Positions 38,960 to 49,681 of a stretch of 64,000 nt of DNA are shown in pieces. This stretch comes from Acanthococcus lagerstroemiae (taxonomy: Eukaryota; Arthropoda; Insecta; Hemiptera; Eriococcidae): positions 51,172,122-51,236,121 of the forward strand of contig CM063108.1 of NCBI GenBank assembly GCA_031841125.1, in the 5' to 3' direction. The notes beneath the pieces were generated by a model that had not been told where the DNA came from, did not search any database, and saw only the letters and a list, made by a program, of their open reading frames with translations. A program made the translations under genes and the position numbers. Within the stretch, counting starts at the first letter, position 1. Every line of letters begins with the position of its first letter.

Positions 38960-39635
38960 TAGTTTATATTTATACAAAACGGTACAACAAACCACCGCCC
39001 AACCGCCTGTACACAGCTCATTAGGACGGCGCACGTACAACCGGTCAACTCCCTGTTTTCTTGACACGATCTACATTTGAGTATACGTGAGTCATCCATC
39101 ATTTTCAAACTCTCGCATTACACTTTACCCACTTACACCTGCACTGTGCCCACTCTAGACACCCGAGCCAGAATCCAGAACGCATCTAAATTTCCGCGAG
39201 CGAGGGGGAAAAGCGCGGCCGCCGGCATTGAATCGGCCCGTTTCGCGTCTGTCAATTCTCAATCGCCGCGGCGCTGGTGATAACGACCGATCATATTTGA
39301 AACTGTCCCCGGGGCATCGGCGGTCAAGCTCGTCTTCGACTTCGGTGTGCAGATTCCAGACGAGATATGCCTACACGCACCTAGTCGTCTGTGTCCGTAG
39401 ACACACACACACGCATGCACATCGACAGGTATCAACGGGTTCGAACCGATTCGAAAATTCCCCCGCTCCCGCCCCCCTCACTCGGCATAGGTAGCGGACC
39501 CGGCGTTCGGTGTTAAAGCCCTCTCGATGAGATTATAATTTGCGCGCCGCGGTGAAAGGCCTCCCTCTGCCCCTCTATAGTATGTGCACAATTGCGCAAC
39601 TTCATCTGCGGCAGCGGTCTTATTCGGTACCTCGG
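38960..39635 (+). promoter_or_regulatory. G+C- and CpG-rich upstream region of the second cuticular protein gene
   Basis: Composition rises sharply compared with both sides, with many CG dinucleotides and a short (AC)n tract near 39400. It directly precedes the TATA box at 39636. Taken as probable promoter-proximal DNA from position and composition only; no specific factor site is claimed. Confidence 0.4.
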
Positions 39636-39644
39636 TATAAAAAG
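39636..39644 (+). promoter_or_regulatory. TATA box TATAAAAAG
   Basis: A near-consensus TATA box about 180 bases upstream of the proposed start codon, at the edge of the CpG-rich block. Transcription would begin near 39666-39685. TATA promoters are common in insect cuticle genes. Confidence 0.6.
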
Positions 39645-39818
39645 TATGTCCGACAATTACCGCAGCACATATTAATCTTTGTTCAGGGTGGTTCAATAGT
39701 GCTGCAGAGCAAACTTACACAGTTCCTAATTTTATTTAGTATTTATTCATACGCTTTCCTTCTTATTTTTATTAATTATTTTTTTAGTTATTGTTTTGTA
39801 CAAATCAACCAAACAAAC

Positions 39819-39827
39819 ATGTATCAG
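39819..39827 (+). CDS. Probable first coding exon (Met-Tyr-Gln) of the second cuticular protein gene
   Basis: CAAACATGTATCAG is followed directly by GTAAGC, a good 5' splice site. The exon ends on a codon boundary, the phase required by the acceptor at 46373. Joined to the next exon it supplies the start of a signal peptide, [19 protein letters not shown], with a short n-region, a hydrophobic core and an Ala-x-Ala-type cleavage area. A tiny first exon interrupting the signal peptide after a few residues is the standard structure of insect CPR genes. The link across 6.5 kb is inferred. An alternative is ATGAAGCAG followed by GTAGTT at about 31019, which has a poorer donor and no TATA box seen. 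Confidence 0.58.
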
Positions 39828-40734
39828 GTAAGCGACAAATTTAGTTTAAATATACGGTTACTATTTTAAAATTAGATCGTATTTCGGGTATGGTGTTGGT
39901 CACTTTCGGCTCGAAATCAGAGCCGGCTTGTAACCGAAATGCGAAAAGCAGAACGCGAGAAGCGATAGAATAACGTACCAATTACGGCTCACTTTTATTA
40001 ATCTCAAAATAAAAGCACTCAGGATGAAAAAAAACCATCACAATGTGGGAAAAAAGATGAATAGTGATTCGTAATGAAGGTCCACACTTCCACTATAACA
40101 TACTGAGAGAGCAAGTCAAAATATTAAACCCGAATGGAACACTGAATTTTTTGTAACGCATTTTTCTTTCTCAATTTTGAAGAGTCTGCCATATTAGAAC
40201 CGTTGAAATAATTTTTTTAAATCGGTTTACAATTTCTAACTGCTTTAACAGATATAGCGCTGACCATCCAAAACAAAAATACTTCCAAAAAAAAATTTCA
40301 GACTGTCAAAATCGGACCGGTCCGATATCGGTAGGATTTTTGATCCAAATTTGGTAGCGAAAAATACACACAGTCGATAGCTCTGCTAATCTATTCCTTA
40401 TTTTTAGAAATTTTCATTTTTGTACAAGAATTTGATACTTGGTCTAGTTTTATCACTTATTTCCAAAAATACATACCCTAAAAACCAACCATATAGAGTG
40501 CCATTCAATCGCCCATCAGGAAAACGACTAATTCAGAGCATAAAAAATTTCAGCACGCATGAAGAACATTTTGCACATAAATTTTATAAAATCCGATCAT
40601 TATCAGAAAATCACATCGCATTCAGAAAATTGCACGACATAATTAAATTATCACGGTATGAAATAATATTTGGCATATACTATAAATGAACCTAAAAATG
40701 ATAAGCGTGGTGCCCGAATTAATCAAAACCAGAA

Positions 40735-41165
40735 TGAATATACTGCTATTTGACTTTCAAAAAGCTTTTGATTTGATTTCGTGCCCAATGCTATAAGAGG
40801 CTCTCTAGAAACAAGGTGTTCCGAGGAAGTTGATAAGAATAATAGAAGAAAGGTATAGAAATTCAAAGGGGAGGGCACGTCTGGATAAAATGAGACAATA
40901 CTCCGAAATAAAAAGAGGTGTAAAACAGCGAGACCCTCTATCCCAAAATCTTCTCAACTGCCTACTGAAGGAAGTCTTCCATAACCTAAACTACGCGGGG
41001 AGGAGGTTGAAAATAGACAGGTCTGGCTCAACAACCTTAAGTTCGCGGATGACGTCGCCTTAATAGCACAGGACAGAGAGGAACTCCAATTAATGACCAA
41101 AGAACTGGATCAAGAGGACTACATCCAACTGGATAGTGCATACGCTCGAAATAAAAGGCCCATGA
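40735..41165 (+). pseudogene. Internal fragment of a non-LTR reverse transcriptase (RTE-like)
   Basis: Contains LLFDFQKAFDLISCPML (motif A region), GVPRKLIRIIEERYRNSKG, IKRGVKQRDPLSQNLLNCLLKEVF and, after a frameshift near 41035, LKFADDVALIAQDREELQLMTKELDQ with the catalytic FADD intact. A stop follows PML near 40793. Both the 5' domain and the tail are missing. It is on the same strand as the host gene and inside its proposed intron. Confidence 0.88.
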
Positions 41166-43555
41166 ACATAATATTATGACGTGTACCTAGATAAAACAGA
41201 TGCACGCGTATTGACGTGCAAATTCATTTTATTTGATCTTCTCTGGGATTATATATTTGCAGGTAACTGGATGTGCAAATTTTTTTTCTTCTGACGAGCG
41301 ATTATATATTGTCAACTTCATTATAAAATCTTCTAAGTGCCAAAAGTCATTCTGCCAAAATTGGGACTCAGAAGGTTTTATAATTAAACTGACAATATTC
41401 CCCCAAATTATAATTTAAAAAAAAATCCTACTAAATTAGGATTTTCTTTCTTTCCTGGAAAGTTTGAAATAAATGGTTTTTCTTGTTACAGGGTGGCCAC
41501 TTTTCGTCAATTATGAATTCCCCTGACTTTCCCCAGATTTTTCCAGATCACTTCTCAATGTTTTCTCAACGAGTAAGCCTACTGACAGAAAGTTAGCACT
41601 AAGAGTGTCGTCACTCAATTTTTTTTTCAATTTCTAGTACCGTAATTTTCTATCAATAGCAGTTAACAAAAATTTATATAGAACCAAACATAGATACCAA
41701 TCATCGGAGAAAAAAATTATTTTCATTCAGTATTTTATAGATAACAATCGTACAAAAAATAATAAGGATTTCAAACCACTTTTATGTCAATCGAGAACTG
41801 CCATTTGACAAAAAAAAAAAAAAAGTATGAAAATTACGTAAATATGGTAAAATATTAACAGGTAAATACATTGAAAACTCGGCTGGTCATATTAAACCCG
41901 CAAAGACCACATCAGAGCTACAAGTGATCACATTAGAATCGGAAAAGGTCATGAGCAAATCTGCCTTACATGTACTTATAATTAAAATTTTAGTGGTCAT
42001 ATAAGGATTGGGCAATAGGCCATATTAAACACCAATTTAGATCATTTACCTATTTATTTTCAATTCCCAAGTGTTTGGAGGATAACAGCGTTAATATTTT
42101 TCAAATCTTCAGGACTTGCAGACAAAGATAAAATTTTGTTCATTTTCAAATCAGAGAATTAGCTCCCAGTGGCCGCTTTTGGACACATCTACTCTAGTCA
42201 CTTAATCAATTCCTAAAAGTAATCAGTTGAAAAATGGTAACTGAATAAAACAGGTCCAAGATTTTGGGACCTTTGAAAAATGAAAATTAAAAAGTGAAAG
42301 GCTGCCTTCTCAAATCAGAAAAAGGGAAATCAGTGGTACATTCTAGGTCAATTTACTCCTAGACTATAATCTGTGAAAAATCGCAAATGTACGTATATAA
42401 AGATATTCTGGAGAACATAAATACAAAATTTGAAACTGAAGAGGTGAATTGAAAAAAACGTTAAAAAATAAATCTTCTTTACTTGATTAATCCACGAGAT
42501 ACAGCAGAACTTTGACTTCCTGATTTCTCAATCAATTTTTTAAGAAAAGCGAAAACCAATGGTTTTCGGCAATCTTGAGACTTTCCCACAAATTTGGACG
42601 AAATCGGAGAGGCCAAAAGTAGAAATTGCCATTTTTTATTCGAACTTGCACGGAATGAACCATTTTAAAAATTTAAAAGAAGAAAGATGAGATTTATTTT
42701 TCAAATCATTATCAAAATCGGAAAGTGCTTAAAAATTGTAAGCCGTGTACTAAGGTTATTTAAATCAGTTCACTGTTCACTGTAACTAGTAAAATGCTAA
42801 ATACAACCGAAGATAACATTCATAAACATGTAACAGTCAAACCCAATACTCAGTTAACGGCTACCTATTCATGAACTTTTGATAAATTGAGCGAGATCTT
42901 ATTGTAAATTGATAATAAAGTTCATATGTACCCTCATGTCCCACATAAATATATTAATAAATCACACGTTTGCCAAAAATTTCCAAATCCAACATAAACG
43001 TAAGGCCCATGGACGTAGCGAAGGGAAGAATGCCCCCCCCCCCATACACAAAGATACTCCCATTTTTAGTCAAATCCAAATATACAGCTCACAACGCTAA
43101 AAAAAACATTTTACTTTTCGCAGATCGATTTTGAAAATTACTGAAGATGAAAAAAATCAGGACACCTAGTTGGCAACGTTGATGGAGCGAAAATTTATCC
43201 TTTCAGTTGGTAGCTCTATTGCTATTTAATTCTTAAATGCCGAAATAAAGTCATACTGAAAATTTTAAATCGCTCGGCAAAAAAATATAGAACTGTGAGT
43301 CAAAAATGCTCATAGAGGTCAGATATTTTCTAAATAATAGAGGAAGGTTATTTAGGTTATTTTATATTATCACCTAGGGGACGTCCATATTTTGAAAATG
43401 ATTGGTTAATTTACGGTGGAGAGGGGGTCCGTTAAAATTTTTACATTGAAAAAAGGAAAAAAAAAAAAAAAGGACAACTTTGGAAAAACTAAATATCTCA
43501 GAAACTAATAAGGATAGAACAGTTAATTTTGCGTAATTCAATTTGTTCTCACGTT

Positions 43556-43741
43556 CAGTGGCGGTGATCCGCTTTGTATACGAGGAGAGAGGGCAGAATA
43601 TTCTTAATTCTAGACAGACTGGTAAAAAGCAAAAAAAAAAAAGTTACTCCGAAATCTCCCAAGGGGGCCATTAGGGTTATACCCTGGATTTTTTCAAAGA
43701 GGAAGTAAATCTCTCTCCCTCATCCAGAATCGCCACCATTG
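43556..43741. mobile_element. hAT-type MITE, CAGTGGCGGTGATCC subfamily, 186 bp
   Basis: Begins CAGTGGCGGTGATCCG and ends AGAATCGCCACCATTG, imperfect inverted ends. Flanks CTCACGTT (43548-43555) and CTCAAGTT (43742-43749) are an 8-bp duplication with one mismatch. The interior differs from the GTAGCC subfamily. Confidence 0.72.
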
Positions 43742-44263
43742 CTCAAGTTTGCTTTAATTTTCATGAATTATACGAATCTTTATCGAATCTTCATCTTATT
43801 TACCAGTAATTGAATTTTTGGAATAAAAGAAAGTGCCGCGAGCCTGTTTTTGGAAATCTGAATAAGTTACATAACATAGTTTAGCGACTATGTAGAAAAG
43901 GTAAAAGTTTCCTATATTTTTTGTCATTTTCAAATCAGTTTTCAGAATTTCCAAAATTTTCAAACAGGGTGGTCTTTATAATGAAAAGCTTCTCTAATCA
44001 ACACTTCCATCCCGAAAGCTGTAGCAAATAACTGAAGGGAGTCCCAAAGAAGTTTGAGCTTGATAGAATGATATTCACCTGTGTCCCTGTAGGGTCAAAT
44101 TTGAGCTTTTTCAATAAAAATGAGCCCTGAAAACGAAAGTTTAAAAAGTAACCATTTTAACCATTTTTTTTTAACGAAACGTGCATGAGTTGTTGTTTAA
44201 GGCCAGTATACCATGTATGTATGCTAAATTATGTTCGTTCATGTGTCACCAGTGTTGCCATGG

Positions 44264-45221
44264 TACCGTAATCTGGAGTAACTTCGGACTATTTTTAACT
44301 CCAAGTCCCTATGACTCCCTAACAAGTGGTACACAGGTGGTTTGAAGGTAACCAAAAATCTTGTCTGTACCTGTAGTATACCACAACATGGGTTAAAATC
44401 TGATTAATTTTAATTTTGAACCCTCCAGAAGGCAAAATGTGGCAGTCTAAAAATTATACAGAAAAGAGGTAACTTTAGAATTCTTTTTTCTCTTCAAAAA
44501 AATAATTTTTTGGTTTCCTAAAGTTCTGAAAACACTTTTTATGAACTTTAAAATTTATTCAAGCATAAAAAGTCATTTCTATTCATTAAAGTATACCATT
44601 ATTCTGAAAAAATTAAATTGTAAAAAAGAAAATCAAAATTTCAGCTATAAAAATGTTAAATTTTAAAATATAAATTCAAAATTAGGTACACTGTTCATAT
44701 TATACTTCATTGCCAAAGTCGTGGTGACCTCTTCTGACATTTTTCAAATTTAATTTCATCACAATATCAATCAGATAATAAAACATCAAATATATTAGAG
44801 ACATCTTTATACTTACAAAAATTTTGGCAATTTTTCTACTTTCCCCCCTATAATTCAAATTTCATTAATCCTCTTAATATTTTTTTTTAATTATTCAGAA
44901 ACGTTAGCTGCATCCGACCATGAGAAAATGAAAATTTGATAATAAGATTTTTTAGGGCTCCAAACAAAGTTTTTTTTTTTGTTTTTTTTTTGGGGGGGGG
45001 GTATTTGTATGTACGTTACGAAAATCATTCTAGTTCCCTTATATCGATTTTAAAACCGATTTTAATTACATAGCAGTGTATAGCCACACGCATTGTCATT
45101 AATTTCGTACCAAATTTGATTGAATTCATTTCAATTTGAACTTCGTAGGAAATGTTTTAGGTAAGAAAGTTGAATCGGTTCGAAGTTACCTCGGATTCCG
45201 AAGTTATCCCAGATTACGGTA
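44264..45221. mobile_element. Putative TA-flanked element with CCGTAATCTGGNRTAACTTCGGA inverted ends
   Basis: TA followed by CCGTAATCTGGAGTAACTTC at 44264 is matched by the reverse complement of GAAGTTATCCCAGATTACGG then TA at 45221, about 23 paired bases with two mismatches. The TA at each end suggests a Tc1/mariner-type target. The 958-bp interior has no transposase frame, so it would be non-autonomous. Chance is unlikely at this length of match. Confidence 0.62.
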
Positions 45222-46373
45222 GTAGTTCAATAATGTTAAAAAAACGAGATTTCTCATTGTGGAGCATTTTCGAAGCCCCCTGATTAACGTAGAAGACCGC
45301 AGTTGGTGGCATAGAATAGAACACGAAATACTGATCTTAACGATACCGTGTTCGTCTGAAAAACCAGGTCATGACTCGCGAGTCGCGCCCGATTTCTATC
45401 CAAATTTTACGTAGCTCGCCATCGCCAGTTGTCAGTATTCGTCAAAAATCAAAGTGAAGGGCAAGTTACACCCCTGAAAGGTGCTCCACACGGAAAAGCA
45501 TCCCCCTGAAAACCAAACTTCGCCATTCATCCAGCAACAAAGATCTCACGAGTTTAGCATAGTACTTCGAAACAGTCGCTTCCAATAAAATCCAGATTCG
45601 AAGTAACCGAGCGTTTCAAAATACCATTCCTCGCGCTCATCCACTCGTTTAGACTCAAACGACGCAAAAAAAAAGTACATTTCAATTGCGGGCAATAAAA
45701 TTTGCAATAAATGCCGCATTTCCTCTTTCTTTCGTAAGTATGTGTGCGCGCAAATCGAGTATCTCCATCCTCAATCTGATCAGTCCGCCATTCTGAGTAG
45801 TATAAGGTGCCCCATTTATAGGTCAATTAAGGCATCCAGGAAAAGTAATATTCATTTTATTATAGTAGCTTGATAAGAATATATGTCAGGGTACTGAACA
45901 AAAATGGCGATCGTGGGCAACCATGCAGCATATCGTCAGCTAGTTAGCACACAATCGAAGTGCGATCGCTATTCAATTTTATTTCTCTCTTGCGCGAAAC
46001 TTCCGCAGCGTGACAGCAAATCACGCGAAAATTGGAATGCACGAGTAAGAAGCGGGTCCAACGGCCCCCAACAAACGTTTCAGCGAACGAAATGGAGGGC
46101 ACAGTCGTCCCCAAGACTTGGAAAACGCGAGGGCACCCTCGATACCTCATCACTGTTCTTCAGTCTCATCCTCCATTTCTTACACTTCCTATAGCAAGGC
46201 TCGCGTTCTCCTGGTCTCGGACCCCTGTGCGCTTCATTCCGTTCACTTGAGCTGCTTCTGCAGAAAGGATAAATAGAAATTGCGTGCACGAGCATCAAAT
46301 ACCCCCCCCCGGGGGGGGGGGTCCGCTCAGATAACCCATAGCCGCAAATACTAACTCCATTGTTTTATTTCAG

Positions 46374-46940
46374 GTAACCTCGCTACTGCTGTGCGCCGCC
46401 GCCGCATCTGCCGTATACGCTCCAGCCACGTACGTCGCTCCGGCTCCGGCCGCGTACTACGCGTCAGCGCCTACGTACGTCCACAGCTACGCGGCTGCGC
46501 CGCCCACTGCCTACGCTTCGCCCGTTAAATACGCGGCCGCCGCTCCGGTCGCATACGCGCCCAAAGCCGCCTCCTACGACCACGAATACGACCCGAATCC
46601 GTCCTACAGCTACGCGTACGACATCCAAGACCACGTGACTGGCGACTCCAAGAGTCAGCACGAGAGCCGCCACGGAGACGTCGTGCAGGGCAGATACAGT
46701 CTGGTCGAGCCGGACGGCTCCAAACGCACCGTCGAGTACACCGCCGACCCACACAACGGATTCAACGCAGTCGTACACAAGGAACCCGGCTCCTATCCGA
46801 CCGCCAAGGCGTACGCTCCGGCCCCGGCTCTCAAATACGCCACCGCTCCGGCCAAGTACGCTCTGCCGGTCGCCAAATACGCGTCTCCGGTGCTGGCATA
46901 TGCTCCGGCTCCGGCTCCCGTCTACGCTTACACCCACTAA
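46374..46940 (+). CDS. Cuticular protein, RR-2 chitin-binding type, main exon
   Basis: A 188-codon frame ends in TAA at 46938-46940 and is preceded by a strong acceptor (TTTTATTTCAG). With the proposed first exon the protein is 191 residues. It has a signal peptide (1-19) and an Ala/Pro/Tyr-rich arm with YAAP/YAPA-like motifs. An RR-2 domain follows at about residues 75-141, including [53 protein letters not shown] and [13 protein letters not shown]. Last is a second Ala/Pro/Lys/Tyr arm to the C-terminus. All hallmark aromatic and Gly positions of the RR-2 consensus are present. The product is secreted and binds chitin in the exocuticle, where its Lys and His residues can be cross-linked. The exon is much more G+C-rich than its surroundings, normal for this family. 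Confidence 0.96.
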   Translation, partial: VTSLLLCAAAASAVYAPATYVAPAPAAYYASAPTYVHSYAAAPPTAYASPVKYAAAAPVAYAPKAASYDHEYDPNPSYSYAYDIQDHVTGDSKSQHESRHGDVVQGRYSLVEPDGSKRTVEYTADPHNGFNAVVHKEPGSYPTAKAYAPAPALKYATAPAKYALPVAKYASPVLAYAPAPAPVYAYTH

Positions 46941-47051
46941 GGTCGGTCGAAACTAACGTTAAGAAGGTATAACTCATTTTATGTTCGTGTGTTGTGATTG
47001 TTGGTGTCTGTTTTTTCCCGTGTATGTGTGCGTATGTTCAAATTATTTTTT

Positions 47052-47057
47052 AATAAA
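47052..47057 (+). promoter_or_regulatory. Poly(A) signal AATAAA of the second cuticular protein gene
   Basis: Lies 112 bases after the stop codon in an A+T-rich 3' UTR, with GT-rich sequence about 35-60 bases further on. Confidence 0.75.
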
Positions 47058-48429
47058 AATGGAAAACCAAAAACTAGGCCGTCATTGTGTGACATCTCGA
47101 CACCAGATTCGTGATTTGATTCTGTAAAATTCTATGGGTCTTTGCTCACTGACCGCTTTGCAACCTAACCCCCTCTCCGCCCACGGGCCCTCCCTCGCTT
47201 CGCTTCCAGCAATTCAACTTCTGTTCAACTTCAGTTGACTACTACACCTCAATCGTTTGGTGGAACTAAAGTCATAGTTGTACACCAGCTCATTTCATTT
47301 TTCATACAGCATTCTCTCCCACATTCCTCTATACAGACACAAAAAATTTTCGCTGACAAAACATTCTCGCAGACCTCTCATATCAAATTGTCAGAATATT
47401 CTATTTAAATCACACTGAACCCCTGAACTTGATAGTTATGTTTACATTTCCTAAAATGTCAATATTTAAAGGCTATTCAAACTCTTGATGGCTTAGTTTA
47501 ATAAATTCAAGACTCTTACAGCTCCCCCTCCCAAAATAAGTTCTGCATTCTCTCCAGATACGTACAACCAAATAAGATTACGACTGATGAAAGGGAGGGG
47601 GAAGGAAAAGGAGAGATTCCCCCGGGAGTTGGACTTGCCTGGAGCCCGGATTTTTCATCTACTGATATTTTGTACGTGCGGCAATGTACATTCGACAAAA
47701 TGGAGTAAAAATGGCAAAATAAAAAAGTTTGAAAGGCCGATTTTGTTAGCTTTTGACCTCAGAACCACGTGTGCCAAATTTTAGGGGAATATATTAAAAT
47801 TCTTCCAAATGAATTTTAATTTGAAATTTGAAACCAAAAATTTCGCCATCCTGAATAAATAACTGTAATTTTACTCTAAACCACCCCCTTTAGTAGCACA
47901 CCAAAAGTTCCAATCCGAAAAATACTTTCAAAACTGATTTCAGCGACTCTCAAAACTTACAAACCAACGCGTATTTCAAATTTTATTTTTCCGAGACCCC
48001 TTCTCTGTTTTTCATCGATTCGGATCACTGGCCCTTGTTAACCCACGTCGGGCTTTTCGAAATTGAAGAGTTTCAAATGTTCAGCGCTCATGGAGGCCGA
48101 GAAAAACAATGAATTATTAAATTTGTCTAAGTAATTAAAGGGGTGGAGCTGTCGATCTTACACCCCTCATCCGATCGATCTGAAACTTGGTAACAATCTT
48201 CTTTGATCTAATGCAGATCTGGTCCTCCAAAAAATTTATACAACAAGACATACTAGGAGCACTTTACGCAAAGATTTTAGCTTCAAACCTAGAATTAAAA
48301 TTCGTTCGGGAAAATTTTAATATTATCCGCTGAAATTTTGCTCACATAGCTTTTTAGGTCAAAAGGCAACTGAATCACTCATCCATCAACTCGTCGAAAA
48401 AATTCCAACATTTTTTCCCACTCTACCCT
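47058..48429. other. Intergenic, no gene recognised
   Basis: A+T-rich sequence downstream of the cuticular gene; no motif-bearing frame and no defined repeat. Confidence 0.55.
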
Positions 48430-48930
48430 AACGTCTAACATCTTGTAACAGTTTTTCAGACTCGCTTAAGACTAATTTAGGCCTGTTGAAGTATTTTTAT
48501 AGATGTTTTAGATTTGTTGGACACTCTTGGAATTCCCTGAAACTTCTTTCAGATTCGTTAAAACATTTCTTTTGAGACGCTTACGATTTTTTTCGACTCG
48601 TTTCAAACTCTTTGAGACTTATCAGACGAACTTAGGACTCCTTGAGACTCCTCCAGGTTTTTCTAAACTTGTTTTAGATTTTTCACAACTTCTTTAATGC
48701 TCTTCTAGGCAGGTATTGGATTATCACTGAGGCTCTTTTGCATTTGATTTAATCGAGTATAGCACAGTCTCAGAAAGTGTGAATCAAGCCTTAAATAGTC
48801 TCAAGACTTCTCAAGATTCGTTCGGACTTGTAAGACTTTCTCAGGCACATTTTAGATCGATTGCGTAATAGTATTCCAGACTCACTAAAGATTAATACAG
48901 AATTGATTGACATTTTAAAGGTTTTTTGTG
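48430..48930 (-). repeat. Degenerate AGACTCNTTNAGACT repeat, reverse orientation of the 2-4 kb array
   Basis: Words such as CAGACTCGCTTAAGACT, TTTCAGATTCGTTAAAAC, GACTCGTTTCAAACTCTTTG and AGACTCCTCCAGGTTTTTC follow each other at about 11-12 or 22-24 bases. On the minus strand they read as the same GTCTGAA/GTCTTAA grammar as 1975-2965. No coding frame. Confidence 0.6.
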
Positions 48931-49418
48931 ATTTAACCAACTTTTTTTTTCTTTTCTTTCTTCTTTTTTTAAATCATACCTGATGTTTAGAAATTCTCAA
49001 TGAAAAATTGTAGCTCTTCTCAAATGAAATTCTATGCCACACTTAACCTCCCCTTCTTCGGCACATATTTTAAAATAGTTCCATTTCGAAACAAAATTGA
49101 GCTAACTTTGCAGACCAAAAGAAATAAATTCAACCTCTGGGAGCAAAACATTTCGAAAACTGTAAACGTTTGGACCACTCTAAAGAGGAGCTGGGTCCGT
49201 ATATCTTTAGAGTCATTACAGGCTGAGACAAGTAAAAAATATAGTGAAAAAAGTCAAAACTCATATATTTATTTTCTTAAGAAAGGGCGGAAACTTGCGG
49301 CACGTGTTCTCCTATTCCGATTAGGCTTAAACTGTCTAGGGATTTATTTTCCATTTACTCTGAACCAATTTAGAGTTAGAGTCATGAAATTTCTAAGAAA
49401 ACCTTCCATCAAGAATAA
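48931..49418. other. Unassigned, includes a 140-codon open frame of doubtful meaning
   Basis: The + frame 49000-49422 encodes a Lys/Leu/Phe-rich sequence without a motif I recognise, and ends at the border of a MITE. No neighbouring promoter or splice evidence supports it. Confidence 0.3.
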
Positions 49419-49426
49419 ATAAGGAC

Positions 49427-49676
49427 CAGTGACGGATCCAAGAGGGGGTATAGGGTACATGCCTCCCTTTTTGAATATTTGTAACGCAATAAAAGGGGAA
49501 AAAGAATAAGAATGATGAATTGTATTCGTCATTACGTATCCCACATCGGATAAAATATTTCTCCAGGAGCACCCACGCCTCCACACTCCTACCAACATAA
49601 AAGCAACAGCTAATCAACACGCACTGCTACTACTGTACCCCCCCCCCCCCATCGCCTTTCTCTAAATCCGCGCCTT
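49427..49676. mobile_element. hAT-type MITE with perfect 8-bp target duplication, 250 bp
   Basis: Flanked by identical ATAAGGAC at 49419-49426 and 49677-49684. Its ends, CAGTGACGGATCCAAGAG and the complement of CTCTAAATCCGCGCCTT, are imperfectly inverted around a shared CGGAT core. The duplication has T at position 2 and A at position 7, the hAT preference. Long C/G runs sit just inside the ends, as in its relatives. It abuts the reverse-transcriptase fragment that starts at 49682. Confidence 0.78.
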
Positions 49677-49681
49677 ATAAG

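Larger units (their letters stand above)
39828..46373 (+). other. Proposed first intron of the second cuticular protein gene (GT…AG)
   Basis: Begins GTAAGC and ends TTGTTTTATTTCAG, both good splice sites. It holds an RT remnant (40735-41165), a lone CAGGGTGGCCAC hAT-type terminus at 41494, a MITE (43556-43741) and a 958-bp TIR element (44264-45221). A G+C-richer stretch at 45890-46250 and a C10G11 palindrome at 46303-46321 lie before the acceptor. Apart from these, 41166-43555 and 45222-46373 show nothing identifiable. Confidence 0.5.

Noticed and set aside
41494..41505. CAGGGTGGCCAC as the start of another hAT element
   Set aside because: The terminus and the following CCCTGACTTTCCCC-like text look right, but no inverted partner or target duplication could be located, so no element is annotated.
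46464..46937. 157-codon minus-strand frame opposite the cuticular exon
   Set aside because: Antisense of a G+C-rich, Ala/Tyr/Pro-coded exon; long open antisense frames are expected there.
49000..49422. 140-codon open frame as a gene
   Set aside because: No motif, biased Lys/Phe/Leu composition, and it simply ends at a MITE border in A+T-rich DNA.
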